Origin: Gammaproteobacteria bacterium
GTDB lineage: Bacteria > Pseudomonadota > Gammaproteobacteria > Enterobacterales > Permianibacteraceae
Assembly: GCA_016182845.1 (NCBI GenBank)
Contig: JACPFT010000011.1
Span: 1-64,000 of the forward strand
Direction of reading: 5' to 3'
DNA: 64,000 nt
Shown here: positions 52,466-63,009 of the stretch, in pieces
Position numbering within the stretch: the first letter of the stretch is position 1
How the letters are laid out: every line of letters starts with the position of its first letter
Program-made: the position numbers and the translations under genes
The notes under the pieces: generated by a model
What the model saw: only the letters and a program-made list of their open reading frames with translations
Databases searched by the model: none
Told to the model about the DNA's origin: nothing

Positions 52466-55400
52466 TCAACCGACCCAGCGCCGCGCATTGCGGAACATGC
52501 GCATCCAGGGGCCGTCCTCGCCCCAGTTGTCCGGATGCCAGGAATTGGCGACGGTGCGCGCCACGCGCTCCGGATGCGGCATCATCAGGGTCACGCGGCC
52601 GGTACGGCTGGTGATGGCATTGATGCCGAGCGGCGAGCCGTTGGGGTTGGCCGGATAGGCGTCGGTGTGGCGGCCGTAATTGTCCACATAGCGGGCGGCC
52701 ACCAGGCCGGAGTCCAGGAAGGCGGCCGGGTCGGCGCCCTCGGCGAACTCGGCATAGCCCTCGCCGTGGGCGACGGCCACCGGGATCACCGAGCCTTCCA
52801 TGCCGGCGAAGAACAGGGACGGGCTCTTCTGCATTTCCAGCAGCGCCACGCGCGCCTCGAACTGCTCGGAGCGGTTGCGCACGAAGCGCGGCCAGGACTC
52901 GGCGCCGGGGATCAGCTCCTTCAGCTGCGCCATCATCTGGCAGCCGTTGCAGACGCCCAGGGCGAAGCTATTCTCGCGGGCGAAGAAGGCGGCGAAGTCC
53001 TCGCGGACCTTGTCGTGAAAGAGCACGGACTTGGCCCAGCCGCCACCGGCGCCCAGGACGTCGCCGTAAGAGAAGCCGCCGCAGGCCACCAGGCCCGTGA
53101 AGTCCTTGAGGCTGACGCGGCCTTCCAGCAGATCGCTCATATGCACATCCACGGCGGCGAAGCCGGCCTTGTGGAAGGCCGCGGCCATTTCCACCTGGCC
53201 GTTGACGCCCTGCTCGCGCAGGATGGCGACGCGCGGACGCACGCCGCTGGCGAGGAAGGGCGCGGCCACGTCCTCGGCGGGGTCGAAGCTCAGTTTAGCG
53301 AACAGGCCCGGGTCCTTGGCATCCAGCTTGGCGGCGAACTCGGCATCGGCGCAGGCGGGGTTGTCGCGCAGGCGCTGCATGTGGTGGGTGGTCAGGGACC
53401 AGAGCTCGCGCAGGGCCAGGCGCTCGGCCTGGTACACGACGGTCTCGCCGCGGCGGATGCTCAAGCGGTCGTCGCCGGCGAGCGTTCCCAGCACATGGCT
53501 GGCCTCGCCCAGGCCGAAATGGGCCAGGGTGTTGAACACCGCTTCGCGCTCGGCCTTGCGGATCTGCAGCACGGCGCCCAGCTCCTCGCTGAACAAGACG
53601 GCCAGATCGTCGCTGCCCAGGGCCGCGATGTCGATGCTCAAACCGGTCTTGCCGGCGAAGGCCATCTCGGCCAGGGTCGTGATGAGGCCGCCGTCTGAGC
53701 GGTCGTGGTAGGCCAGGAGCTTGCCCTGGGCGTTCAAGGTCTGGACGGCCTCGAAGAAGCCCTTGAGCAGGGCCGGGCTGTCCAGGTCCGGCACCGCATC
53801 GCCGATGCGGTTGTAAACCTGGGCCAGGCAGGAGGCGCCCAGGCGGTTCTTACCCTGGCCCAGGTCGACCAACACCAGTTCGGTCTCGCCGAGGTCGGTG
53901 CGCAGCCAGGGGGTTAATGTCTTGCGGGCATCGCTGACCGGCGCGAAGGCCGAGACGATGAGCGACAGCGGCGCGGTCACTGCCTTCTTGGTCTCGCCGT
54001 CCTGCCACTGGGTCTTCATGGACATGGAGTCCTTGCCCACCGGGATGGTGATGCCCAGCGCCGGGCACAGCTCCATGCCCACGGCCTGCACCGCTTCATA
54101 GAGTCTGGCGTCCTCGCCCGGGTGGCCGGCGGCGGCCATCCAGTTGGCGGAGAGCACGATCTTGGCGATGTCGTCGATCTTCGCGGCGGCGATATTGGTC
54201 AGGGCCTCGCCCACGGCCAAGCGGGCCGAGGCACCGGCATCCAGCAGGGCGACGGGCGTGCGCTCGCCCATGGCCATGGCCTCGCCGACATTGCTGTCCA
54301 GGGAGGCGGTGGTCACCGCCACGTCGGCCACCGGCACCTGCCAGGGGCCGACCATCTGGTCGCGGGCGATCATGCCGGTGATGGAACGGTCGCCGATGGT
54401 GATGAGGAAGGACTTGTCGGCCACGGTGGGCAGCTGGAGCACGCGCGCCACGGCCTCGGCGAGCTCGATGCCCTCGCCCGTAAAGCCGTCACCGACGGGC
54501 TTCACGGAGCTCACTTCGCGGTGCATGCGCGGCGGCTTGCCGAACAGGACCGACATGGGCAGATCGATGGGAGCATTGCCGAAATGGCTGTCGCTGAGCT
54601 TCAGCTCCTCCACGTCCACGGCCTGGCCCAGGACGGCGAAGGGCGCGCGTTCGCGGGCGCAGAGCGCCTCGAAGACGCTGACCTGCTCCGGCGGCACGGC
54701 CATGACATAGCGTTCCTGGGCCTCGTTGCACCAGATCTCCACGGGGGCCATGCCGGCTTCCGCATTGGGCACCTTGCGCAGCTCGATATGGCCGCCGAGG
54801 CCCGCGTCATGCACCAGCTCGGGCATGGCATTGGACAGGCCGCCGGCACCCACGTCGTGGATGGAGCGGATGGGGTTGTCCTCGCCCAGGGCCCAGCAAC
54901 GGTCGATGACTTCCTGGCAGCGGCGCTCGATCTCGGCGTTGTCGCGCTGCACGGAGGCGAAATCCAGGTCGGCGGCGGAGGCGCCCGAGGCCATGGACGA
55001 GGCGGCACCGCCCCCTAAGCCGATGAGCATGGCCGGTCCACCGAGGACGATCAGGGCGTCGCCCGGCTGGATCTGGCCCTTCTGCACATGCCCGGCGCGG
55101 ATGTTGCCGACGCCGCCGGCGATCATGATGGGCTTGTGGTAGCCGCGCACCTCCGCGCCCGTGGCGGTAGGTACGGCCTGCTCGTAGGTGCGGAAATAGC
55201 CGGCGATGTTCGGGCGGCCGAACTCGTTGTTGAAGGCGGCGCCGCCGATGGGGCCCTGGAGCATGATGTCCAGGGCGGTGACGATGCGCTCGGGCTTGCC
55301 ATAGGCCTGTTCCCAGGGCTGGGCATAGCCGGGGATGTTCAGGTTGGAGACCGAGAAACCGGACAGGCCCGCCTTGGGCTTGGAACCGCGCCCGGTGGCG

Positions 55401-56389
55401 CCCTCGTCGCGGATCTCACCGCCCGAGCCCGTGGCCGCGCCCGGGTAGGGCGAGATGGCTGTCGGGTGGTTATGGGTCTCCACCTTCATCAGGATATGAA
55501 TGTCTTCCTGAGTGAACGCGTATTCCTGGGAGACCGGATCCGGGAAGAAGCGCCCGGCCTTGCTGCCCTCGATGACCGCGGCATTGTCCTTGTAGGCGGA
55601 GAGCACGCCCTCGGAATGCAGCTGGTAGGTGTTCTTGATCATGGCGAACAGGGACTTGTTCATGGCCTCGCCATCGATGTCCCAGGAGGCATTGAAGATC
55701 TTGTGGCGGCAGTGCTCGGAGTTCGCCTGGGCGAACATCATCAGTTCCACATCGGTGGGATTGCGCTGCAAGCCGCCGAAGGCCTGGACCAGGTAGTCGA
55801 TCTCGTCCTCGGCCAGGGCCAGGCCCAGCTCGCGGTTGGCCTTGGCAAGAGCGGCGCGGCCGCCTTCCAGGACGTCCACGGTCTTCAGCTCGCGCGGCGC
55901 CTCGTGGCGGAACAGGCCGGCGGCCTGGTCCAGATCGGTGAGCACGGCCTCGGTCATGCGGTCATGCAGCATGGCGGCGATGCGTTCCAGAGCCTCGGCG
56001 GCCAGCGGCTTTTCCGCCTGGCCCTTATCCACCTGGCCCTTATCCACCAGGAAATAGTAAGCCAGGCCGCGTTCGATGCGGTTCAGCTTGTTCAGGCCGC
56101 AGATGCGCGCGATGTCGGTGGCCTTGGACGACCAGGGCGAGAGGGTGCCGAAGCGCGGCGTCACCAACAGCATCTGTCCCTCGGTGGAGCCGGTTTCCAG
56201 GCGCGGACCGTAGACCAGCAGGCTGTCCAGGATCTGGCGCTCAGGCAGGCTCAGCTCGCCATCGATCTCGGCGAAGTGCACGAACTCGGCGTAGACGCCG
56301 GTCAGCTCCGGCGCCACTTGACGGCAGGCCTTGAGCAGTTTTTCGAGACGGAACGCGGAAAGGGCGGGAGCGCCACGCAGGATCAGCAT
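52466..56389 (-). CDS. purL: Phosphoribosylformylglycinamidine synthase PurL (large form)
   Basis: A 1307-residue purine enzyme that converts FGAR to FGAM using glutamine and ATP. It is the proteobacterial large single-chain type: an N-terminal PurS-like domain, a linker, two AIRS-type synthetase domains ([33 protein letters not shown] marks the first) and a C-terminal glutaminase with the nucleophile Cys in GVCNGCQMM and a later His-Glu pair. Length agrees with E. coli (about 1295). Divergent from mltF, as in Pseudomonas. Confidence 0.98.
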   Translation of the reverse strand: MLILRGAPALSAFRLEKLLKACRQVAPELTGVYAEFVHFAEIDGELSLPERQILDSLLVYGPRLETGSTEGQMLLVTPRFGTLSPWSSKATDIARICGLNKLNRIERGLAYYFLVDKGQVDKGQAEKPLAAEALERIAAMLHDRMTEAVLTDLDQAAGLFRHEAPRELKTVDVLEGGRAALAKANRELGLALAEDEIDYLVQAFGGLQRNPTDVELMMFAQANSEHCRHKIFNASWDIDGEAMNKSLFAMIKNTYQLHSEGVLSAYKDNAAVIEGSKAGRFFPDPVSQEYAFTQEDIHILMKVETHNHPTAISPYPGAATGSGGEIRDEGATGRGSKPKAGLSGFSVSNLNIPGYAQPWEQAYGKPERIVTALDIMLQGPIGGAAFNNEFGRPNIAGYFRTYEQAVPTATGAEVRGYHKPIMIAGGVGNIRAGHVQKGQIQPGDALIVLGGPAMLIGLGGGAASSMASGASAADLDFASVQRDNAEIERRCQEVIDRCWALGEDNPIRSIHDVGAGGLSNAMPELVHDAGLGGHIELRKVPNAEAGMAPVEIWCNEAQERYVMAVPPEQVSVFEALCARERAPFAVLGQAVDVEELKLSDSHFGNAPIDLPMSVLFGKPPRMHREVSSVKPVGDGFTGEGIELAEAVARVLQLPTVADKSFLITIGDRSITGMIARDQMVGPWQVPVADVAVTTASLDSNVGEAMAMGERTPVALLDAGASARLAVGEALTNIAAAKIDDIAKIVLSANWMAAAGHPGEDARLYEAVQAVGMELCPALGITIPVGKDSMSMKTQWQDGETKKAVTAPLSLIVSAFAPVSDARKTLTPWLRTDLGETELVLVDLGQGKNRLGASCLAQVYNRIGDAVPDLDSPALLKGFFEAVQTLNAQGKLLAYHDRSDGGLITTLAEMAFAGKTGLSIDIAALGSDDLAVLFSEELGAVLQIRKAEREAVFNTLAHFGLGEASHVLGTLAGDDRLSIRRGETVVYQAERLALRELWSLTTHHMQRLRDNPACADAEFAAKLDAKDPGLFAKLSFDPAEDVAAPFLASGVRPRVAILREQGVNGQVEMAAAFHKAGFAAVDVHMSDLLEGRVSLKDFTGLVACGGFSYGDVLGAGGGWAKSVLFHDKVREDFAAFFARENSFALGVCNGCQMMAQLKELIPGAESWPRFVRNRSEQFEARVALLEMQKSPSLFFAGMEGSVIPVAVAHGEGYAEFAEGADPAAFLDSGLVAARYVDNYGRHTDAYPANPNGSPLGINAITSRTGRVTLMMPHPERVARTVANSWHPDNWGEDGPWMRMFRNARRWVG

Positions 56390-56613
56390 GCTGTCGACTC
56401 GCTTTGAGGGGAAAAAAGAAGGGGCCGTATTGTATCCAAGATAGCCGCTGCCTGGCTAGGAATGCAGCCGGCGTAGCGCCTCGATTCGCCCCTGTCCACC
56501 CGTGGCATAGACCGCTTTGGCACAAGCTCCCCCTCAGGCTATGGCCGCGAAGAATTCGCCAAGCCGGGTGCGCTTGGTTAAAATGCGACCACTTTGCCTC
56601 AGGAGCGACGCTG

Positions 56614-58125
56614 TTGACGACCGCCACAAGCACCAACACCGCCATCAAGCCGCTGATTTTATTTGCTTTTTCCGCAGGCTTCGCGGCCTTGCTCGGCCTC
56701 GCCTGGCTGCTGCGCCCGGCGCCCGCCGTCCGCCCTCTCCTGGATCAGATCCAGGAGCGCGGCGTGCTGCGCGTGCTCACCAAGAACGGCCCCACCACCT
56801 ATTACGAGGCCGCCGAGGGCATGGCCGGCCTGGAATACGAACTGGCCCTGGCCTTCGCCCGCCGCCTGAAAGTTCGCCTGGAGATGATCACCACCGACAG
56901 CTACCCGGAGATCCGCGCCCGGCTCGAGGCCGGCGAGGCCGATCTGGCGGCGGCGGGTCTGGCGCTCATCCCGCCCCGCCAGAAGGAACTGCGCTTCGGC
57001 CCCGGCTACCAGGAAGTCCGCCAGAAACTGGTCTACCGCCAGGGGCAGCGGGCACCGCGCAATCTCAACGAGCTGGACGGCGAGCTGCGCGTGCAGGCCC
57101 ATAGCGCCCAGGCCGAGACCCTCTTGGCCCTGAAGAGCCAGTACCCCGGCCTGCACTGGACCGAGGCCTCCGATGCCAGCGCCGAGGACTTGCTCAACCA
57201 GGTCCTGTCCGGCGAACTGATCTATACCGTCGTGGACTCTCACGAACTGGACCTGTTCCGGGCAGCGCGCCCGGAAGCGGCCGTGGCCTTCGAACTGGGC
57301 CTGCCCCAGTCCCTGGCCTGGGCGTTCCCGGTCGACGGCGACGACAGCCTTTACGCCGAGGCCCTGGCCTTCTTCGGCGAGCTGCGCGTGGCCGGCCACC
57401 TGGCCCAGCTCCAGGATCGTTATTACGGACATCTGAACGACTTCGATTACGTCAACACCCGGGAATTCCTGAGCGCCATCGAGCAGACCCTGCCTAAGTT
57501 CCAGGATCATTTCCAGGACGCCGCCGGCGCGGACATGGACTGGCGCCTGCTGGCCGCCATCGGCTATCAGGAATCTCTCTGGGATCCGGCCGCCCGCTCG
57601 CGGACCGGCGTGCGCGGCATGATGATGCTCACCGAGAATACCGCCGAGTCCCTGGGCGTGACCCGCCGCACCGATGCCCGCCAGAGCATACGCGGCGGCG
57701 CCGAATACCTGCGCCAGCTGCGCGGGAAGGTGCCTAACCAGATCGCCGAACCGGACCGGACCTGGTTCGCCCTCGCCGCCTACAACGTCGGCTGGGGCCA
57801 TCTGGGTGATGCCCGCGCACTGACCGAGGCCCAGGGCGCCAATCCCAATGCCTGGAGCCAGGTCAAGGAGCGCCTGCCCCTCCTGGCCCAGAAGAAATGG
57901 CATACGCAAACCGCCCACGGCTATGCGCGCGGCTATGAGCCGGTGCGTTTCGTGGAGGCGATTCGACGCTATCAGGACACCTTGAACGCACTCTACACGC
58001 CGGACGGCAAGAGCAAGACCGTGGCCAAGACCCCGGCTAGCCCGGCGCCCGCCGAGCCGGTGGCTGCCCTCGCGCCGGTCGCCAAGACCATCCCAGCCGG
58101 CACGACCCTGGCGTCTGCGGACTAA
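56614..58125 (+). CDS. mltF: Membrane-bound lytic murein transglycosylase F
   Basis: A 503-residue periplasmic enzyme with one N-terminal membrane anchor (residues 12-30, LILFAFSAGFAALLGLAWLL). Residues 40-265 form a solute-binding-like domain (RGVLRVLTKNGPTTYYEA, ELRFGPGYQEVRQKLVYR), followed by a lysozyme-like SLT domain: catalytic Glu in AIGYQESLWDP, then GMMMLTENTAESLGV and LAAYNVGWGHLGDAR. The start is TTG at 56614 with AGGAG eight bases upstream; an earlier in-frame start gives unrelated sequence. It cleaves peptidoglycan to form anhydro-muropeptides. The coding end overlaps tadA by four bases. Confidence 0.95.
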   Translation: MTTATSTNTAIKPLILFAFSAGFAALLGLAWLLRPAPAVRPLLDQIQERGVLRVLTKNGPTTYYEAAEGMAGLEYELALAFARRLKVRLEMITTDSYPEIRARLEAGEADLAAAGLALIPPRQKELRFGPGYQEVRQKLVYRQGQRAPRNLNELDGELRVQAHSAQAETLLALKSQYPGLHWTEASDASAEDLLNQVLSGELIYTVVDSHELDLFRAARPEAAVAFELGLPQSLAWAFPVDGDDSLYAEALAFFGELRVAGHLAQLQDRYYGHLNDFDYVNTREFLSAIEQTLPKFQDHFQDAAGADMDWRLLAAIGYQESLWDPAARSRTGVRGMMMLTENTAESLGVTRRTDARQSIRGGAEYLRQLRGKVPNQIAEPDRTWFALAAYNVGWGHLGDARALTEAQGANPNAWSQVKERLPLLAQKKWHTQTAHGYARGYEPVRFVEAIRRYQDTLNALYTPDGKSKTVAKTPASPAPAEPVAALAPVAKTIPAGTTLASAD

Positions 58126-58616
58126 TCCTCGGTCCCCGATCCGCCCTTGGCGGCCTTCTTGGCCGCCCGCCTCGCCTGGAAGAAGCCCGACAGCAACTGC
58201 CCGCATTCCTCCGCCAAGACCCCGCCCACTACCTCGATGCGCCAGTTCATGGCCGGATGCACGAAAAGATTCATCTGGCTGATGGCCATGCCGGTCTTGG
58301 GATCGGGGGCGCCCCAGACCACGCGCTTGACCCGGGCATGCACCATGGCCGTCACGCACATGGCGCAGGGCTCCAGGGTGACGTACAGGGTCGTGTCGAG
58401 GATGCGGTAATTGTTCTGGCGTTGTGCGCCGGCGCGCAGGACCAGCATCTCCGCATGGGCGGAAGGATCGCAGGCGGTGATCGGCTGATTCCAGCCCTCG
58501 GCGATGACCTCGCCGCCGGACACCAGCACGGCCCCCACCGGCACCTCGCCCATCTGGGCGCCGCGACGCGCGCAGGCCAGCGCTAGGCGCATATAGTCTT
58601 CGTCGCTCAGGCTCAC
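58122..58616 (-). CDS. tadA: tRNA-specific adenosine deaminase TadA
   Basis: A 164-residue zinc enzyme that converts A34 to inosine in tRNA-Arg(ACG). It has the zinc and catalytic motifs HAE (DPSAHAEMLVL) and PCxxC (LEPCAMCVTAMVHARV), plus VPVGAVLV and FFQARR at the end. Typical length. It converges on mltF with overlapping stop codons. Confidence 0.96.
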   Translation of the reverse strand: MSLSDEDYMRLALACARRGAQMGEVPVGAVLVSGGEVIAEGWNQPITACDPSAHAEMLVLRAGAQRQNNYRILDTTLYVTLEPCAMCVTAMVHARVKRVVWGAPDPKTGMAISQMNLFVHPAMNWRIEVVGGVLAEECGQLLSGFFQARRAAKKAAKGGSGTED

Positions 58617-58663
58617 CGCTTGTCCTCGCTAAACCCCTGACCATGGCTGCTTGACGCACAAAA

Positions 58664-58692
58664 CAAAAAGCCCGGACTAGCCGGGCTTTTTC
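58664..58692 (-). terminator. Rho-independent terminator of tRNA-Ser
   Basis: AAAAAGCCCGG-acta-CCGGGCTTTTT lies just downstream of the tRNA-Ser 3 prime end on the minus strand. The near-symmetric A and T runs would also let it work in the plus direction. Confidence 0.92.
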
Positions 58693-58714
58693 TTCGCACC
58701 GCAGTGCGTATTTT

Positions 58715-58804
58715 TGGCGGAGAGGGTGGGATTTGAACCCACGGTAGGCTTTCACCTACGCCTGATTTCGAGTCAGGTACATTCAACCGCTCTGCCACCT
58801 CTCC
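58715..58804 (-). tRNA. tRNA-Ser (anticodon CGA)
   Basis: A 90-base class II tRNA with encoded CCA (58715-58717). Acceptor GGAGAGG pairs with CCTCTCC; the anticodon stem-loop CCTGA-CTCGAAA-TCAGG gives anticodon CGA (reads UCG). A long variable arm (GTAGGTGAAAGCCTAC) and GGTTCAAATCC T-loop are present. Confidence 0.97.
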
Positions 58805-58838
58805 GAGCTTGCCTGGGTCGCCCCTGGCAAGGCCGGCT

Positions 58839-58867
58839 ATTCTACTGGAGAGTTTTCCAATCGCCAA
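58839..58867 (-). promoter_or_regulatory. Sigma-70 promoter of tRNA-Ser
   Basis: On the minus strand TTGGCG, a 17-base spacer and TAGAAT form a good -35/-10 pair about 35 bases before the tRNA 5 prime end. The GC-rich sequence after the -10 (AGCCGGCC) suits stringent control. Confidence 0.65.
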
Positions 58868-58881
58868 TAGGCATTTATCAC

Positions 58882-59703
58882 TCAGCGCGCCGCCTGCTTC
58901 TTGTCCAACACGGCGGACAACTCGCCAGGAGCAACATAGCCGGGCAGCAGCTTGCCGTCTTCCAGCACCAGGGCCGGCGTGCCGTGCAGATCGAACTTGC
59001 GTGCCAGGGCGAAATGCTTCTCCACCGGGCTCGGGCAGCTCTTGGCGGCCACGGCGCCGCCGTGCTTGGCGCTGTCCATGGACTGCTTGCGGTCATCCGC
59101 GCACCAGACCGACACCAGTTTGTCGAAGGACGGCGAGGGGATGCCGCCGCGCGGGTAGGCCACATAGCGGATGGTGATGCCGGCGGCATTGTAGTCGGCG
59201 ATCTGGCTGTGCAGCTTGCGGCAGTAACCGCAATCCACGTCGGTGAACACGGTGACCTTGTGCTTCTCGTTGGTCGCCTTGAACACGATCATGGAGTCCT
59301 CGCCCAGGGCCTGGATGTCCTTGGCGCGTTCCGGCGCCATGGCGGCGCTACGGGCTTCCATGCTCTGCTGGGTGAGATTGGCGATCTCCGTACCGATGCG
59401 CAGCATCTGGCCTTCCAGCAGCAGGTAACGCCCGTCCGGGCTCGCGTACATCATGCGCCCATCGGCATGGACCTCCAGCAGGCCGGGATATTCGCTGGGG
59501 GCGATATGGGAGATGCTCAGGCCTTGGAGATGGGTTTCCAGGTATTTCCGTGCCGCCGCGATATCGCCGGCGGGCGCGGCCACGGCAGTCTGAGTCAGGG
59601 TAGCCGGGGGCGCGACCGGGGCCTTGTCGCCCTCCTGCGCGCAGGCCGTCAGGCCAAACAACAAGCCCGCGCCGCTCAGCGCCAGTACCCAATTCTTCCG
59701 CAT
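58882..59703 (-). CDS. dsbC: Thiol:disulfide interchange protein DsbC, probably lipid-anchored
   Basis: A 273-residue disulphide isomerase. The N-terminal dimerisation domain (about 50-110) is followed by a thioredoxin fold with the active site CGYC in TVFTDVDCGYCRKLHSQI, and a further Cys pair (VSVWCADD and AAKSCPSP). The signal peptide ends in LFGLTAC, which fits a lipobox, so this DsbC may be a lipoprotein, unlike soluble E. coli DsbC. The ATG at 59703 is preferred to those at 59709 and 59724 because AGGAG is eight bases upstream of it. The order xerD-dsbC is as in Pseudomonas. Confidence 0.93.
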   Translation of the reverse strand: MRKNWVLALSGAGLLFGLTACAQEGDKAPVAPPATLTQTAVAAPAGDIAAARKYLETHLQGLSISHIAPSEYPGLLEVHADGRMMYASPDGRYLLLEGQMLRIGTEIANLTQQSMEARSAAMAPERAKDIQALGEDSMIVFKATNEKHKVTVFTDVDCGYCRKLHSQIADYNAAGITIRYVAYPRGGIPSPSFDKLVSVWCADDRKQSMDSAKHGGAVAAKSCPSPVEKHFALARKFDLHGTPALVLEDGKLLPGYVAPGELSAVLDKKQAAR

Positions 59704-59785
59704 CGCCATCGCTCCTGTAATCAATCATCAAGTACATTCGAGGCTTAGATAGCCGGAATGCGGGTTAGTTCAGAACGGTCTTCCG

Positions 59786-60718
59786 TCAGCCGCGCGGATG
59801 GTGTTCCGCATGCAAGAGCTTGAGTCGCTCGCGGGCGACGGCAGTATAAATCTGCGTCGTCGACAAATCACTATGCCCGAGCAGCATCTGCACGCTGCGC
59901 AGGTCGGCGCCGTGGTTGAGCAGATGGGTGGCGAAGGCATGGCGCAGGGTATGGGGCGACAGCGTGGGTTTCAAGCCGGCGCGCTTGGCATAGCGCTTGA
60001 TCCGATACCAGAAAGCCTGACGGGTCATGGCCTCGCCGCGCCCGGTGACGAACAGGCTGTCGTCCGACCGCCCTTCCAGTAAGGCCGGCCGGCTCGCACG
60101 CAGGTAATGCGCGACCCAGTGCAAGGCCTCGTCGCCTAGCGGAACCAGGCGCTCCTTGGAACCCTTACCCATCAGGCGCACCACGCCCATGCGTGCGCTC
60201 AGCTGGCCAAGCTCCAGGCCCACCAGCTCGCTGATGCGCAAGCCGCCGGCGTATAAGAGCTCCAGCATGGCCTTGTCGCGCAGTTCCAGTGCGTCCTCCG
60301 TATCGGGCGCCGCCAGCAGGGCCTCGACTTCCTCCTCGCTCAAGGCCTTGGGCAGGGGCCGCCCCAGCTTGGGGCTCTCCATCTGCAAGGACGGATCGAC
60401 GCGGATCAGGCCGTCGCGCAGGACCTGGCGGTAGAAGCGCCGGAAGGCGGAGAGCATGCGCGCCGCCGTGCGTGGGTTGCCGCCCCGCTCGTGCACGAAG
60501 CTCAAATACAGGAAGAGGTCTTCCCGACCGGCGGCCAGCAGGGTCTTGCCCCGTTCGTCCAGCCAACGGGCCAGGCCGGCGAGGTCGGTGCGGTAGGAAC
60601 TGAGCGTGTTGCGCGCCAGGCCGTACTCCATCCACAGGCCGTCGAGGAAGCGCTCGATGAGACCCAGGGCCTCGGGCTTCAGCGGCGGCAATGCGGCGTG
60701 TAGAACTTTCTTGGGCAT
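59786..60718 (-). CDS. xerD: Site-specific tyrosine recombinase XerD
   Basis: A 310-residue tyrosine recombinase that resolves chromosome dimers at dif with XerC. An N-terminal SAM-like core-binding domain (MEYGLARNTLSSYRTDLAGLARWL) precedes the catalytic domain: Arg in GGLRISELVGL, Lys in GKGSKERLVPLG, HTLRHAFATHLL (His, Arg), LGHSDLSTTQIYT (His, Tyr). Context next to dsbC supports XerD over XerC. The ATG at 60718 fits the family start. Confidence 0.96.
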   Translation of the reverse strand: MPKKVLHAALPPLKPEALGLIERFLDGLWMEYGLARNTLSSYRTDLAGLARWLDERGKTLLAAGREDLFLYLSFVHERGGNPRTAARMLSAFRRFYRQVLRDGLIRVDPSLQMESPKLGRPLPKALSEEEVEALLAAPDTEDALELRDKAMLELLYAGGLRISELVGLELGQLSARMGVVRLMGKGSKERLVPLGDEALHWVAHYLRASRPALLEGRSDDSLFVTGRGEAMTRQAFWYRIKRYAKRAGLKPTLSPHTLRHAFATHLLNHGADLRSVQMLLGHSDLSTTQIYTAVARERLKLLHAEHHPRG

Positions 60719-60740
60719 AACAGCGCTTTTCGAGACGAAA

Positions 60741-60772
60741 AATACAAAAGGCACCCGAAGGTGCCTTTTGTC
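60741..60772 (-). terminator. Rho-independent terminator of the rpsP-rimM-trmD-rplS operon
   Basis: AAAAGGCACC-cgaa-GGTGCCTTTT lies 16 bases after the rplS stop codon; on the minus strand it ends TTTTGTATTTTT. Confidence 0.92.
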
Positions 60773-60785
60773 GCTACGCATCCGC

Positions 60786-61148
60786 TTATTCGGCGGCCTT
60801 GTAGTCCAGCTTTTCCTTGATGCGGGCGCGCTTGCCGGTCAGCTCGCGCAGGTAGTACAGCTTGGCCTTGCGCACATCGCCGCGGCGCTTGACTTCGATG
60901 GAAGCCACCAGCGGGGAATAGGTCTGGAACACGCGCTCCACGCCTTCGCCGTGGGACATCTTGCGCACGGTGAAGGCCGAATTCAGGCCACGGTTGCGCT
61001 TGGCAATGACCACACCTTCGTAGGCCTGCAGACGCTCGCGGTTACCTTCTTTCACCTTGACCTGCACGACGACGGTGTCGCCGGCGCCGAAGGCGGGGAC
61101 CGTCTTGGTCATCTGCTCGGCTTCGAGGGCTTGAATGATCTTGCTCAT
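60786..61148 (-). CDS. rplS: 50S ribosomal protein L19
   Basis: A 120-residue ribosomal protein: [49 protein letters not shown] in pattern, then [21 protein letters not shown] and [26 protein letters not shown]. Last gene of the rpsP-rimM-trmD-rplS operon. Confidence 0.97.
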   Translation of the reverse strand: MSKIIQALEAEQMTKTVPAFGAGDTVVVQVKVKEGNRERLQAYEGVVIAKRNRGLNSAFTVRKMSHGEGVERVFQTYSPLVASIEVKRRGDVRKAKLYYLRELTGKRARIKEKLDYKAAE

Positions 61149-61170
61149 GGCTTTCTCCTAACACCGAATC

Positions 61171-61917
61171 TCACGATTCTGTCTGATGCTCGATTTTAAA
61201 CTGTTCCAGCAGCTTTTGCTGCTCTTTATTCAATTCGACCTGCTCAAGTAGCTCAGGCCGACGCAACCAGGTCCGGCCCAGGGCCTGTTTCAGGCGCCAG
61301 CGCCGGATCTGCTCGTGGTTCCCGCTCATCAGGACATCCGGCACCGCCCGGCCCTCGAAAACCTCGGGGCGCGTGTAGTGAGGACAATCCAACAGGCCGT
61401 CCACGAACGAATCCTGCTCCGCCGACAATTCGTGACCCAGAGCACCGGGCACCAGCCGAATCACGGCATCCATCACGATCATGGCGGCGAGTTCGCCGCC
61501 GGAGAGCACATAATCGCCGACCGACCATTCTTCGTCGATTTCGGTTTCGATCACGCGCTCATCGATCCCTTCGTAGCGGCCGCAGACAAACAAGAGCTTG
61601 TCATAGCCCGCCAGATGCTTCACGCCCGCCTGATCCAACTTGCGCCCCTGGGGCGACAGGTAGATCGTGCGCACGCCCTCTCCGGCCGCGGCCTTGGCCG
61701 CGCGGATGGCATCGCGCAAGGGCTGAACCATCATCAACATGCCGGGACCGCCGCCAAAGGGCCGGTCATCGACATTGCGGTGTTTGTTCTGCGCGAAATC
61801 CCGGGGATTCCAGCGCTGCATGGCCACCAGGCCCTGCTTCACCGCCCTTCCCGTCACGCCGACTTCGCTAAGCGCGTCGAACATTTCCGGAAAGATCGAA
61901 ACGACGCCGAACCACAT
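61171..61917 (-). CDS. trmD: tRNA (guanine-N1)-methyltransferase TrmD
   Basis: A 248-residue SPOUT methyltransferase that makes m1G37. It has [57 protein letters not shown], the SAM-binding knot [17 protein letters not shown], and [27 protein letters not shown]. Fits the usual length. Third gene of the operon, 11 bases from rimM. Confidence 0.98.
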   Translation of the reverse strand: MWFGVVSIFPEMFDALSEVGVTGRAVKQGLVAMQRWNPRDFAQNKHRNVDDRPFGGGPGMLMMVQPLRDAIRAAKAAAGEGVRTIYLSPQGRKLDQAGVKHLAGYDKLLFVCGRYEGIDERVIETEIDEEWSVGDYVLSGGELAAMIVMDAVIRLVPGALGHELSAEQDSFVDGLLDCPHYTRPEVFEGRAVPDVLMSGNHEQIRRWRLKQALGRTWLRRPELLEQVELNKEQQKLLEQFKIEHQTES

Positions 61918-61928
61918 GCTCGCCGCCG

Positions 61929-62465
61929 TCAGAAATCGGGATCCCAGTCCACCGTGATAACACGGTTTTCCAGGTCCACCTTGAGCACCACCTGCTCGGG
62001 AACGAAGGGCAGCATGCGCTCCTTCTGGCCGAAAGCGTCCTTGGCGTTCGCTTTCACCACCAGCACGTCATTCGCGCCGGTCTCCAGGAGGTGGTCCACC
62101 ACGCCGAAATCGTAGCCCGCCAGGTTCACCACCCGGCAGCCCTCCAGATCGCGCCAGTAGTATTCGCCATCGGCGAGTTCCGGAAGGCGATCCGCAGGCA
62201 CGCCGATCTCGGCGTTGATATACCGCTTGGCCAGCTCGCGATCATCCAGGCCGGCGAACTTGACGTTCAGGGCACCGGATGCACCGCCATGAGCCTCGAT
62301 CTTCACCGGTTCCCAACGCCCGTTGACGTTCAGGAACCACGGCTGGTAGGTGAAGATGTTGTCGACCGGTTCGGTGAAGCTCTGGAGCTTCAGCCAGCCG
62401 CGCACGCCATAGACGGTACGGATCTGGCCGACAACCACATAATCCTGTTCCCGTTCCGCACTCAT
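61929..62465 (-). CDS. rimM: 16S rRNA processing/ribosome maturation factor RimM
   Basis: A 178-residue 30S assembly factor. The N-terminal domain begins [25 protein letters not shown]; the C-terminal PRC-barrel has [38 protein letters not shown] and [27 protein letters not shown]. It binds S19 during assembly. Second gene of the operon. Confidence 0.97.
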   Translation of the reverse strand: MSAEREQDYVVVGQIRTVYGVRGWLKLQSFTEPVDNIFTYQPWFLNVNGRWEPVKIEAHGGASGALNVKFAGLDDRELAKRYINAEIGVPADRLPELADGEYYWRDLEGCRVVNLAGYDFGVVDHLLETGANDVLVVKANAKDAFGQKERMLPFVPEQVVLKVDLENRVITVDWDPDF

Positions 62466-62511
62466 AACAGTCTTATCGATAAGTCATTGAGTCGAAACGG
62501 AAAAGACTGCC

Positions 62512-62760
62512 TTAGGCAGCCTTCTGGCTCTGCTTGACGAGCTGAGCGACGCGATCCGAAGTCTGGGCGCCCTTGGAGACCCAGTGATTGAAACGCTCTT
62601 CGTTCAGCGCGAAGCGGGCTTCGGCGCCGGAAGCGACCGGGTTGAAGAAGCCGACGCGCTCGATGAAGCGGCCGTCACGGGGGGAGCGGCTGTCCGTCAC
62701 AACGATGCTGTAGAAGGGACGCTTCTTGGCGCCGCCACGGGCCAGGCGAATGGTGACCAT
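62512..62760 (-). CDS. rpsP: 30S ribosomal protein S16
   Basis: An 82-residue ribosomal protein: [41 protein letters not shown], then [25 protein letters not shown]. First gene of the rpsP-rimM-trmD-rplS operon, with a candidate promoter at 62818-62846. Confidence 0.98.
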   Translation of the reverse strand: MVTIRLARGGAKKRPFYSIVVTDSRSPRDGRFIERVGFFNPVASGAEARFALNEERFNHWVSKGAQTSDRVAQLVKQSQKAA

Positions 62761-62817
62761 GGGTGGTAAATCCTCAAAAAAGACGCGACTCGCGTGGGGT
62801 CTATAAAAAGAGGCGGA

Positions 62818-62846
62818 ATTTTAACCGCAAAATTGCCTTTTGGGAA
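62818..62846 (-). promoter_or_regulatory. Possible promoter of the rpsP operon
   Basis: On the minus strand TTCCCA, a 17-base spacer and TAAAAT. The -10 is good and the -35 matches four of six bases. It leaves a leader of about 50 bases before rpsP. Confidence 0.45.
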
Positions 62847-62862
62847 CTGGTATTTGGAAGAG

Positions 62863-62998
62863 ATTAACCGCCAAGGCGCAAAGACGCCAAGGAGAGGGGT
62901 AGAGCGTAAGAGCTAGCACGTTGCAATCCCCGTGCTTTCGCTGACCAAGCCTCTCTTCCATCTTACTTACTTGGCGCCTTTGCGCCTTGGCGGTTAAT
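62863..62998. repeat. Inverted repeat, family D
   Basis: The left arm begins at 62863 with ATTAACCGCCAAGGCGC and the right arm ends at 62998 with GCGCCTTGGCGGTTAAT, around a long centre. It fills most of the gap between the ffh stop codon and the rpsP promoter region. Confidence 0.87.
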
Positions 62999-63009
62999 TC
63001 TCCTCGACT

